Positions 31,924-64,000 of a DNA stretch of 64,000 nucleotides are shown piece after piece. Every line of letters begins with the position of its first letter. Positions within the stretch are counted from its first letter, which is position 1. The position numbers were made by a program, and so were the translations under genes. The DNA comes from Chrysogorgia sp. JL179-B06 (lineage: Eukaryota > Cnidaria > Anthozoa > Scleralcyonacea > Chrysogorgiidae), in contig JAYKKM010000493.1 in assembly GCA_035772405.1 (NCBI GenBank), positions 286,001 through 350,000 of the forward strand, given 5' to 3'. The notes under the pieces are model-generated. The model saw only the letters and a list, made by a program, of their open reading frames with translations, was not told the DNA's origin and did not search any database.

Positions 31924-32955
31924 CAACATATTCATCTACTATTTTTGCTCAAATAACTGTTGAATAGATAGACAATGAATCGACTGGATAGGACTTATCC
32001 ACTGGATATAGATATATCTGCTTCGAACAACCGGCTCCAAGGTCATTGATTAATTACCACTGTCAGGGACATCGACGACATTGAATGCGCTTAAGGATTA
32101 ATGACTGATATTTCGTTGCATTTTCGTCCGATAATATGTGTATATAACAATCTAGAAAGTGGGTAATTTTCACTAATCGTGCTAACGAAGGCCATATATG
32201 AACATCACTAATTGCCATATCTGTATCACTTAAATCCTTCTGGCTTAATGGTTTAAGAGTCTGTCCGGAGCTCAAAAGGCTGCTGAGTAATTTTGCTTGA
32301 GTAGCAGTTTCAACCCATTATCCACCTAGTTATTCATAACAGACTACGTGACCCTTGCAGGCCAAAGTGTGGAGGGATTCGTCGGCTATCAGAAACGCGC
32401 CGACTTGGTAAATCTCTGTCCAGTACCTTTTCCTAAGTATCAAGATTATTTAAATAGTTATTCCGACTGATCGACTACGAGACTTATCCCAAACCATAAT
32501 GTTAGCTTAACGTCGCATGCATGTTTGTGTGTCCAAGGTAAATTAAAGATCCGGAAACCGGAAGGTAATCTGTGATTAATATGATTCTTATTTGTATTGC
32601 AAGTTATTTGTCTGTTAAGAAATGACTTCCCAACGCAACTATATATGATAAATCAGACATAGTTTCGTGCTACTCTGGCTTAAGACGTTTTTTGAACGTA
32701 ACTTTAAAAGTTATACTCATGTCCATGATTCAATATATTCACCTGCTATTTTTTTCGGGTAACTGTTGAATACATAGAAATTGAAGCGACTGGATAAAGG
32801 ACTTATAACCACTGGATAAGCTATCTGTGCTTTGAACAACCCGCTGCAGGATCATTGATTAATTACCAGTGTCAGGTACATGGACGTTATTGTATGAGCT
32901 TAAGGACTAATGACTGTGGGTATTTCGTTGCATTATCATCCGATAGTATGTGACA
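31924..32955 (+). repeat. Direct duplication of about 220 bp
   Basis: 31924-32150 and 32735-32955 share CTGGATA..GGACTTAT..CCACTGGATA, CATTGATTAATTACCA and TATTTCGTTGCATT in the same order and orientation at moderate divergence. Confidence 0.75.
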
Positions 32956-33284
32956 GTGTATAAGTAAGAACGTAACTTTAAAAGTTACTGTCCATGATCC
33001 AACGTTTCGACACTCTAGTGTCTTCATTTGTCTGTTGTTCGTGAATCACTGTGAAGAGTTTGAATCAAACGAATTAAAATCTAAAGTGGATAGTGAACAT
33101 CGGGAAAGTTAATCTCAGGAAGGTCGTGTGTGCTAGACTGTTAGTACCATTTAAAATCTTTATGGTTGTCGCCCTAAGGTGTGAAACTGTTATGGCTGGA
33201 GTGAGGTTCCTTGTCTAATCCGGAATTTGAACATGAGTTGCACTTCTCTTTAATATGGACTTTGTGAATTTTCTATATGTAATA

Positions 33285-33375
33285 GATAGATCTGAGCAGC
33301 AGGTCTTTATCTGATATAGAAAATCCGAGCCAAAGGCGAGAGTTTGTACATCAGATAAAGATTGTATGCTAAGTA
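33285..33375. repeat. Foldback with GAGCCAAAGGCGAG loop
   Basis: TCTTTATCTGATATA arms and near-complement around AATCCGAGCCAAAGGCGAGA. Confidence 0.65.
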
Positions 33376-34344
33376 TTTTAAAGATATAAGCTGTTTTAAC
33401 TGAGAAAATCAACCGAAAAGTTGATGTAAGTCTACACAATTTTTTGTATCGGATATACAAACTGATTAAGTATAAATTTATTTTGTCTTTTCCTGAATTA
33501 TTAATTAGTTAAAAGTAAAAGATGGGACTCAACATGAGTTCTGATTAGGCACATTTATTACTAGTTAGTTTCGAGCCACACAGAGTGTTGTAGTGTGGTA
33601 CTCTTCAGATGAAACAGCCTATAATGAGTAGAGCGTGATTGTACAGAGAGTCATATATTTATATATTTATAATATAGATATCTACCATCTGTGGGCTATT
33701 CTGCAATCTGATTGGTTATACTAGCAAGCTATCAGCTCATATATCACTAGATCACTAGTAATGAAAAAACAAAATGGCGGAATGTTTATGTTGAATGCTG
33801 TTGCTACTCTGAGTTTCACGCTATATGCGATCTTCAGGTAACTGACAGATTAGGTTCCACTAGATATATTACATTGGTTATGTTAATGTCACTAATTGAG
33901 TTGATGTTTAGTTACATGTCGGCACTTCGAAAAGAGTTCGGATCGTTTATTTAAAAAGTCTTTCTTCTTTGCTTTCATCAATAGCAGTTTTTTCTTATAG
34001 GCATAAGTGTGTGTGTGTGTATATTAATTATGTGTTTGTACGTGTATATGTATTTTTTATGTTACTCCCACAAAATGACTAGCCTCGAACTCCGTTCTAT
34101 GTTAAAACTATGCTTCTTGAAAATAATGTGTATGTGTACATATATGTACAAAGAGGTTCCCTCATCTTCAACTGATTGAGCATGAATTTGTTTCAAATGT
34201 ATGCTGCATACTATATATATAGGTGAAATAATTGTGTAATGTGTTTAAGATATATTCACCTGCTGTCACACAACTACTCTAAAACACTTCTCCCGAACGC
34301 GCTCTTAAAATGGCTCATAAAGAAATGCAGAAATGGCACCATAT
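33376..34344. other. No gene recognised
   Basis: AT-rich sequence with short TG repeats (34008-34022). AAAATGGCGGAATG at 33771 opens only a very short ORF. Confidence 0.45.
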
Positions 34345-34535
34345 ATACAGAACTCGCTAGCATCGCAGGGTCGCGGGTTCAATTCCAGCCGGAAGGCCTT
34401 GAAGTTGCATTTTTCGCAACTGGTCCCGGTTTGGTCTTAAAATGTATGTATTCTAACACTCGAAATTTTCCTTCACCATAAAATCCTTTCAACATGTAGT
34501 TTGATCGAGTGAAATGCCAAATATTACCTATATAC
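34345..34535 (+). mobile_element. SINE copy with intact 3' part
   Basis: Box B GGGTTCAATTCCAGCCGGAA then GTTGCATTTTTCGCAACTGG, GGTTTGGTCTTAAAATGTAT, CGAAATTTTCCTTCACCATA and GATCGAGTGAAATGCCAAAT. It serves as the empty-site reference for the MITE at 9287-9867. Confidence 0.85.
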
Positions 34536-35773
34536 ATAAGAATGTATTCCGCCCATCAAAGTTTATTAAGTTGATTTAAGACGACTCACGGTGTCCCAAC
34601 ATAAACAGTAATTTAGATCAGGGAGATTTAGCTTAATAACCATTGTTCCTTAGGCGAGCATCCTTATCATTTTTGCGCGCATAAGTGGATTTTGCCAAGC
34701 GTCTAAACGGATTGCGTCGAACGATCCAAGATCGGGGCCGCATTTTTTTATGTCAGATTTGTGTCTGACGCGTGCCAAACAAAGTATTTGGGTTATTAGT
34801 ATTAGGCAACGGCTGTTTGGTATTTATAATTCGTTGACATTCGTGCAGTGCCGCCTGTTTTAGTAACTTTAGTAAACGCAGAAACGATCACCAGATGGGT
34901 ATCGACAACATACATCCACGCAGTCAGGGGCGTAGGGAGCAGGTTTAAACCTATGTTGGGGAGCACAAGTTTTCAGGGTCACAAATATTACTACTTGTCT
35001 ATATATTCTTTGTTCAAAAACGGTACTTTTCATAAAGGTTGGTGGGGCACGTGCCCCACGGAGAGAATTCATAATATATGTATTTATATATAAACATATT
35101 TTGATCACTAACATTCTTTCCCAGAGTAAAAGCTCATCGAGGGAGATTAATATTATATCATAATAATATTACATACTAATGTGAGTGCTTAGTACGTTGT
35201 TTATCATATTAGAGTTTGACTAATGACACAATAAATTATATTACAACAAAGACACACAGAAATGAACCAGTGTTACCATAAATAAAATAAAAATTTCCTT
35301 GGTTTGGTCTTAAAATTTCCTTAGGAATCCTTGAAATACGATGTAATTTCTTTAAAATTTCCTTGATTTATCCAAGGTAATATTGTCGCCTTTAGGGGCT
35401 ATTAAACTACAGCGTGCTCAGATGAAGTAATAAAACCCAGTTAGAAATGCATTATGAAGGTGTGGCACTGTGGCTGTGCCGCTGTGGCTGTGCCGCTGTG
35501 GCTGTGCCGCTGTGTGGCAAGTGTGACTGACTGAATAAACACAAAATTATCATGTTTAAAAAAAATTATCATGGATTCCTTATATAATAAACTAAACGTA
35601 TTGATCAATCAAATTACAAAATCGCTGTATGTATGTTTGTATCGGAATTTGTATCAGAATTTAAATATCTTTATAACTAAGTAAATACGATCCATGTATA
35701 GGAACACTTGAATTATTTGGAAGTCTGAAAAAATTTGACCATATGATAACCCCGAAACAACGTCGATCCAACC
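34536..35773. other. No gene recognised; minisatellite at 35464-35514
   Basis: Contains a 15-bp tandem repeat (CTGTGGCTGTGCCGC, about three copies, 35464-35514) and a repeat segment with GGGGCACGTGCCCCAC near 35044. No exon recognised. Confidence 0.5.
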
Positions 35774-36765
35774 TTAAAGGACATTGGCAACAAAAATTAA
35801 GTTTGTCTAATATGAAAGAACTCGTAAAATGATAGAGTAACACCTTTTACAACTTTTCCGTATTTTACTTCGTTTTTGAGATATTTCAGTTTGTTTGATA
35901 TGTAAATGAGATGGTCTCTGACGTCAGGTGTTGGGTAGAGAATTTTCACTCATTAAAAATGTCTTATATCTCAGTGATTGCTAAGTTTACAACGTTCATT
36001 ATCATGAGGAGTTATTATACGCACATTTTCAAACAAATTTGTGCAACAAACTTGACGATGGCACTAATATTTTAATGAGTGAAAATTCTCTACCCAGCAC
36101 CTGACGTCAGAGACCATCTCATTTACATATCAAACAAACTGAAATATCTCAAAAACGAAGTAAAATACGGAAAAGTTGTAAAAGGTGTTACTCTATCATT
36201 TTACGAGTTCTTTCATATTAGACAAACTTAAAGTGCTTATAAACCCAAAATGGGATTTTGGTGATTCGGATAGAGCATAAAAAGTTAGTTGATAAGTTCT
36301 GGATTAGTTTTTGCGTTAAACTTTTAGTTTCGGAGATATAACGGCTCAAACATGCAAATTGTGCCATTTTTTGGAAAAAAGTAGCGCCACCAAAATAACA
36401 CACAGGGACCTGGATCCGAGGAACCCATCTTCAACAACAACTAGGCTTTTGTATAGGAGAAGACAGCTATCTTAAAAGTTTTTATTGAAAAATGCCCAAA
36501 CGATGTGTCTTTACGATGTTACCTTGTCTACTCGAATTGTAATATATAAGTATTGAAACATAACACGTTCCTCGGATCCAGTCTCCCTTTCTGCGCTACT
36601 TTTTTCACAAATTGTGACTTTGAGCCCTTATATCTCCGAAACTAAAAGTTTAACGCAAAAACTAATCTAGAACTTATTAACTAACTTTTTATGCTCTATC
36701 CGAAACACCAAAAACCCATTTTGGGTTTATAAGCACTTTAATTTTTGTTGCCAATGTCCCTTTAA
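35774..36765. mobile_element. TTAA-flanked MITE, target of a second TTAA MITE
   Basis: TTAA ends with TIR AGGACATTGGCAACAAAAAT; long arms with AAAGAACTCGTAAAATGATA and TGACGTCA at 35919 and 36102. The right arm is interrupted by 36228-36741; removing it restores the arm (ACAAACTTAATTTTTGTTGC). Confidence 0.9.
36228..36741. mobile_element. TTAA MITE with AGTGCTTATAAACCCAAAAT termini
   Basis: TTAA duplicated at both ends; arms include AACTAAAAGTTTAACGCAAA / complement and the TCCGAGGAAC-like inner segment. It carries no TGACGTCA. Confidence 0.9.
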
Positions 36766-36933
36766 TACTAATACTAATAAAAAGATCGTCCAGAAGACGA
36801 TTGCAGCTTGCGGGGGGGGGGGGCACAGGTCCAACGCGTTTATATATAAGCACATAACAATTATTTTTGTTATCGTTCTCTCTGCTTACAGCGCACGTGG
36901 CAGCATGGGCATGCTAAAAACAACAAAGCTTAC

Positions 36934-58721
<21,788 letters not shown>

Positions 58722-59640
58722 ATTTAAATGCTGTGTGAGAGACGTCTCGTATACTCTACTGGTTAGAACGGTTTAATATAATTCCAGCTCTTCTGGTTGG
58801 TACGGTAGACGTGTCAGACGTACCCTAACGTCGATACGTTCTGTGACACACGAGACCAGCCAAGGAACAAGCACTTGTATTGGAACGAGACCTGCTTTTC
58901 GTTGCGTCGTTAACACTGCGTAGTATTCACCCTTAATGGCCCTCGATTACTTAAGTACACGAACTACACTTGACGCCGGCTCGTTGAATTTTTGACAGCA
59001 CTTCCTCGCAGTGCGCTTTTTTCTAGATACACTCGCCTCGTAAATCGAAAGTCGTATGTGTATTTGCAGTGTCGCTGACGACGTTGAGTCTTCGGCGCTT
59101 TCGTGAGAAATGAGCTATGTCAGATGACGCGGCTAATTTTAATTTGTGGGCTTATCTCAAATATGTGACCGACATATCTCTTTGAAAATCTGGGCTTTGT
59201 TACCCGTCAGAAAGTGTGTACTTTAGGACTTCCTTCAGTTCTCACGTTATCATTCATCGAATGACAACAAAGCCTATAGAGGTTGTTTAGCGTTGATCTC
59301 TCAACAACCGTGATCCGATCGTCCCGGACGCTTTCTCTTCGCCTCTCGCGACCTTAGCGTCGCGCGATTCACACGGTAGCAATGGTCGCAACTCGTGTTA
59401 TCCGCGCTGTCGGTGCGCTCGCAATCCAACTACAACCCCAAGATCATTATTTGCTTTCTTGTTTTCGAACAATTTCGTGGGTGTAGCTCAGCTGATCTTA
59501 GAGCAAAGAAAATTTCATTAAATCTCTCGTAATTGTCTTATAAACAGTCTGCGAGGCGCCAACCGTTGATGTTTATTAAAATCCCATAATTATTTAAATG
59601 TTTGTTTAGCTCTCCGTCACAAGTGAGTCCGGTTCGTATG
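58722..59640 (-). promoter_or_regulatory. Candidate 5' region of the BMPER-like gene
   Basis: Immediately upstream of the start codon the base composition changes to CpG-richer DNA (for example ACGTCGATACGTTC, GTGTCGCTGACGACGTTGAG and 59340-59420). No TATA box or transcription start can be fixed from sequence. With the candidate exon at 59885 on the other strand, it could be a shared divergent promoter. Confidence 0.35.
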
Positions 59641-59884
59641 TGACATTAAATGGTGACAGCCGTTTTAAGTTGTACACCGTTCGAAGAACTTGTCAATCGC
59701 ACCACGTTTTCGAAAACCATTCCATTAGCAGGATTACGCGAAGTGATGCCCTGTCGCTTCGCGCGCTCTGCAAAGAGGCCCCCAAACACCTTGCCGTTGT
59801 CGATGTTTCGTGATAAACCGCCCCGGAGATAGACGGTGTAGAAATGTGCGCAAACGAGATAAGATTGTTAGCAAATTGGTAGCA

Positions 59885-59965
59885 ATGGCGATTGGGGGCG
59901 GGTTGTGTGTGGTTTTGATTTATCAAACGTTTGTTCCGTGTGTGCACGACGCCCAACGCCATGTG
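59885..59965 (+). CDS. Possible first exon of a secreted or membrane protein gene
   Basis: GCAATGG start, 27 codons (MAIGGGLCVVLIYQTF, VPCVHDAQRHV) with a hydrophobic stretch like a signal peptide, then GTG/GTAAGT. No downstream exon was found in the window. Support is only start context, hydrophobicity and donor. Confidence 0.35.
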
Positions 59966-61329
59966 GTAAGTTTGAAAACACTTCCCTCTCTATACCGACC
60001 ATTTCAAGGACACCCAACCATAACAAACCCTTCCTAATAATGGTGTATGCAATATGGGCAATTCCACAATAGAGCAACGGCTGAAATCGACGCTCTTTCC
60101 AACCGTTCGCTGGTGTCCTATACCATTTAATTTTCTGCCATCTCTATTATTTTCGTAGTCACTTGCTTTTCTGCGTTGAGTAAGTTTGACAATCTGGAAT
60201 CGTGATCAATTAAGATGTTTCGCACAAGCTAAGGATTAAATGAAAAGCTCTTAATCCATTTCCTGATTAGACCACCAGTTTGTTTTGTGTAGGATTTGTT
60301 TTCGTTTTCTTAAATTCGAGGTGAAAGTTGTCCCTCCCGCCTACATAACAAGCTGTTTTTTTACCCGAGACAGCAAAGAAGTGCCGACCGGTTTCGTGGC
60401 GTCTCATGTCTTAGCTGGCAAAGCCTAGGTGTAAACGGGTTAATATGGCGGAGACAAATGGTTTACAAGTTTTGCCAAAGTCCAGGCTACAGGATTTCAC
60501 CACGTCTTGTTGAAAAGAAAGCCAGAGAACGCTTAATGGACAACTATATATTATTATGTATATATATACCAAGTATTTTTCTTACAAAAACTGGTGCTTG
60601 GAGGAATCGAAACTGGACGATCTTTGTCGCCAGTATCGGATTGGATTCGAATGTTAAATTTGGATGTTGTAAATAGTAAATGACTGAATCAACTGGTGTC
60701 TTAGTGGCTTTTGATTTATACTTTCTTGATAGACAAAATCGTGCTAAGAGGTACAGGGCATTGTAGAAAAGCGTGCAGACAAAAATGTGCTACATATCAT
60801 ACAGATTCAGCGATTTTATCTTTATTCAGCCTTAGCAGATCTAGATTGCTATCAATTATCTATGTATCGCGTTAAATGGATTCAATTCCATAAGATATAA
60901 GTTATAACTGGACAAAATATAGGTCGTTTCATCGAAGGGTTGATGAGGTGTTATATTATATTAGTAAATTGTTATATTATAAAAATGAGTTGGGTTTACA
61001 AAGGCCCGTTTCGCTTTCGACCCTTCGATGTTTACTTACACAAAAGCTTAATTCTAGCCTTTTCTAAAACTTCTACTTGGATATAATTATGGAAAGATAT
61101 CGTTCGGTTGTGTTGACTGAAATAAAAAAACAAGTACCAGAATTCTACAGAGAGAATGCTACAACAAACGCTACAATGTTGTATAGTGATAGACAGGAGT
61201 TCAATTATCTATATGTTTCCGTTAACTGATTCAAATCCAGGGCTGATAAGGCATAACTTATGACACATTGTAGGTCGTTGCATCAAAGGGTTGAAGTGTT
61301 ATATTATAATAAATTGTTATATAATATAT
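59966..61329. other. No gene recognised
   Basis: One ATGGCGGAGAC start at 60445 opens 22 codons (MAETNGLQVLPKSRLQDF) before a stop, possibly a decayed transposon N-terminus. Otherwise nothing supported. Confidence 0.4.
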
Positions 61330-61449
61330 TATAGTAAATTGCTATAATAATAATAATAACTATAATAATATAATAATAATGATAATAATATCATATAATA
61401 TAATAATAATAATAATAATAACAACAATAATAACAATAATAATAACAAT

Positions 61450-61484
<35 letters not shown>

Positions 61485-61585
61485 ACAATAACAATAATAA
61501 TAACAACAATAATAATAATAATAACAACAATAATAATAATAACAACAAAAATAATAAAAACAACAATAATAATAATGAAACTTTA
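61330..61585. repeat. (AAT/AAC)n low-complexity block with T run
   Basis: Trinucleotide repeats on both sides of a T run of about 29 bases (61452-61480); a shorter (AAT)n is at 61790-61810. Confidence 0.92.
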
Positions 61586-62309
61586 TTAAATGACTTCTTA
61601 GATAATATACAACTGTAAATCTCGCTTATTTTAGGTAACTTACAATCGGCTACTTGAATCAACACTAACAATATATAACTAATATCTACAATAATTTTAA
61701 AACCGCGTTAGCATTTCAGAATATGTAATAGGTGGTTCTGATTGCGATCGTCGTCATTCTCTTAATACAATATTTTTATTTTTATTTTAATAATAATAAT
61801 AATAATAACAATAAAGACGTTTTAGGAACATTATACATATATATATAGTCTCAATGCTCTTACAACAATACATTCTTAACTTACGTTTACTTATAAAACT
61901 AATACATTAATTCATTATAAAATCAAAACTGCTACATGTATAACCAATAAAACTGTGACAACTACAAAAAACATTAATTCGTAAAAGAAAACTGTCGCAT
62001 ATACGTGCTGACTTAAAACAGTCAGTGCTTCTAATTTGCTCTGGAAATGATACTCAGAGTTTTGGAGCGACAACCGAGAATGTTCTGTCTCCATGAGTAA
62101 CGCGGGATTGGTTATATTACGGCTGAGTTTTTAAAGCTCCGTCTCGTTTCGCCTTTCGATGTTTACTTACACAAGGTTAAGGTCTTTTTCTAGCCGTTTC
62201 TAAAACATCTACTAGGATATAATTATTGGAAGATATCTTTCTGTTGCGTTTAACTGCGTGAAACTCTGTGTAGCAACGTTAATCTTCTAATTAATATATA
62301 TATATATAT

Positions 62310-62530
62310 CTGTGAAGTAGCGTGGGTGTACCATTGTGGCAGTTTGAGCGCTCTGGCCCCATGCGCACTACACGCTATCTGGATGTTCTGATCGCCGGTG
62401 CTATCCCACAAGCGGTTGTCAATGACAATCGTAAGTGTATAATAGTCCAGCCAGACTCATCCAGATTGTTCCAAGCTACACTGATGAGCTGTGGTACAGC
62501 GAAACACGTGTCTGTAGATTGAACTATATA
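62310..62530 (+). repeat. Dispersed repeat also at 29330-29580
   Basis: Shares TTGTGGCA(G/A)TTTGAGC, CTCTGGCCCCAT and CTGATGAGCTGT(A/G)GTACAGC with that region. The open frame here is incidental. Confidence 0.55.
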
Positions 62531-63352
62531 TATATATATATATATATATATGCATGCAGGTACTTGACATCTTCAGAGCTCTTGAACGATTGATAGACAA
62601 GAGCTATATAGCCTATAGGAGGGGTATCAGGGCCTCTAGAGCCAGTCAAAGGTTAAGGAAGTGTTACAATTTTACAATTTATTTTCCTCACTCTCGAATC
62701 ACTCTTACTTGTTATCACACAAGAGGCAGACTAACTCGACCAAAATCTATATATAGTCAGCATAGTCAGTCTTTTCTGCTCACAGAGAAGATATCATTTT
62801 TATCTTCACGTGAAGATATCATTTCTGAATAGAAATATATATATCATATTCCTGTCCGGGACTCAGAATAATTTTTCTGAGGATACGAGCATGACGATTG
62901 TCCATGTATCGTCTGTCTGCTCTTAGCTACAGCAGTGTGCAGCACATTCACTACAGCATTGTGCAGTATATAACACAATATCTAATATAATAAAAAGTTA
63001 TCCACAACATATAGCGTGCGTTCACATATCCTGACCTTCTCACAAAGTAAATGCATTCCATACGAAATCTAAGATCTGCCAATAAATCACTCCACGAGCT
63101 GGTTGACAAGGTATTTTGCATGGGCCCAGGGTCTTATCTCGTGGGGGCGTGGCGGGGAGTGGAGTGGAGATCTTGGTCCAACCTTTGGACAAAGATCGTT
63201 TTCGTTCGCTCCTCCACGTTCACTTTCTCTCCCTGAAGAAATTAAAAACTCATAAAATATAAACTCTTTTAAATCCATATTTTAAATCCATATTTATTAA
63301 ATTGTTTAAATAATCGTAGGATATAACATTATGTACTATTAGTAAAAAACGA

Positions 63353-63425
63353 GCAGCAGTGTTTTATCAGGTTTAAAACCACGAGGGCGAAGCCCGAGTG
63401 GTTTTAGACCGCGAGTTTTTTTGAA
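63353..63425. repeat. Foldback with GAGGGCGAAGCCCGAG loop
   Basis: CAGCAGTGTTTTATCAGGTT start as at 27180, ACCACGAGGGCGAAGCCCGA loop; the right arm is incomplete. Confidence 0.65.
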
Positions 63426-63588
63426 AGGCTTCAAAAACTGTGAATGAGAAACATGGATTTTAAATAGAAAATAAAATCTCTAGGGAATAGCAACATGGAT
63501 GTCCTCCAGCAAAAATTTGAATATGAATTTTAAATGCCGAGGCGTGGTAATGCCGAAGCTTACATTCTCGTCAGCGTTTGTCTTTGAT

Positions 63589-63872
63589 ATGCCTCCAAAG
63601 GGAAGATTTCGAGAACTAAAAAGCGAAGAGCAACAAAAGCGTGTGAGTACTATTTTAGGACCTCCAAGGAATATTGTTCGAACAGTGATTTGAAAGAAGA
63701 ATGTAAGGATTTACTAGACTTCGGTTTGGCTGATTTTGAATTTGACGTTCCCGACGAAATGTTGAGTAATTTTCCGATGCCTGCGAGTGAAGGTGAGAGG
63801 GTATCAAATGTTAACACGAACATGTCGAGTTGTGTGTTCAATAATTGTACTTTCAATTTTACTGAAAAGTGA
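63589..63872 (+). pseudogene. Unrecognised ORF pair, MPPKGRF start
   Basis: MPPKGRFRELKSEEQQKRV.. stops at 63693; a second frame continues SDLKEECKDLLDFGLADFEF..NNCTFNFTEK to TGA at 63872. Together they look like one protein with a frame break or unrecognised intron (a GTGAGT donor at 63643). Weakly similar in style to N-termini of tyrosine-recombinase or KIAA1958-like transposon proteins. Confidence 0.35.
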
Positions 63873-64000
63873 TTCTTGTAAAGATAGCTTGCGGTAAAGA
63901 TCGCGGTGTTCTTAAATTTGAATGTTGTTGTGCGAGAATTATCATTGTGTTGACACTATAATTATGTTAATGTGCATGAGAATACGATCTTGATAAAAAA

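Noticed and set aside
61379..61671. Poly-N and poly-L ORFs
   Set aside because: Simple AAT/AAC repeat around a T run.

Overview
The window looks like accessory-rich, AT-rich nuclear DNA of an animal, most likely an anthozoan cnidarian (sea anemone or coral). The support is small phase-consistent exons with GT/AG introns, an intronless rhodopsin-class receptor, a BMP-modulator gene of the Crossveinless-2/BMPER family, L2-like LINE fragments, tRNA-derived SINEs and a very dense load of inverted-repeat DNA elements. No bacterial-style operon is present. The species is an inference.

Four host genes or gene parts can be supported. (1) 609-1511 (-): a single-exon class A GPCR. (2) 3968-10912 (+): the last five exons (204 aa plus stop) of a gene I cannot name; the exons join in frame across introns filled with transposons. 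(3) 36934-58721 (-): a complete eight-exon gene, assembled here by hand from splice sites and phase. It encodes a 485-aa secreted protein with a signal peptide, two 10-cysteine VWC domains, VWD with a GDPH site, C8 and TIL: a compact BMPER/Crossveinless-2. (4) 59885-59965 (+): a possible first exon of a divergent secreted-protein gene.

Layout. 1-2.4 kb: RecQ-like helicase remnant, GPCR, small hairpin elements and a SINE/LINE fusion. 2.5-11 kb: the unnamed gene with nested MITEs in its introns. 11-18 kb: MITEs, SINEs, a folded-back mariner and a LINE 3' end. 18.77-22.23 kb: a long-TIR transposon whose 5' integrase-like coding exons are still open. 22-36 kb: repeats and MITEs, no recognised gene. 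36.9-58.7 kb: the BMPER-like gene, whose introns carry a helicase-bearing element, a LINE, a PIF/Harbinger remnant, a long-TIR minisatellite element and long (TA)n. 58.7-64 kb: possible promoter region, the divergent exon, simple repeats and an unrecognised ORF.

Two patterns stand out. First, three unrelated long-inverted-repeat elements (16.40-16.84, 18.77-22.23 and 52.96-54.42 kb) carry an inward-facing start codon and N-terminal coding segment in both arms; two also carry 21-bp minisatellites in the arms with different copy numbers left and right. Second, the palindrome TGACGTCA occurs at least 21 times where about one is expected, mostly inside inverted-repeat elements of different families and often near AAAATGGCGGC-type motifs. 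Many of these elements have TTAA at both ends, and two nested insertions in this window demonstrate the TTAA target directly.
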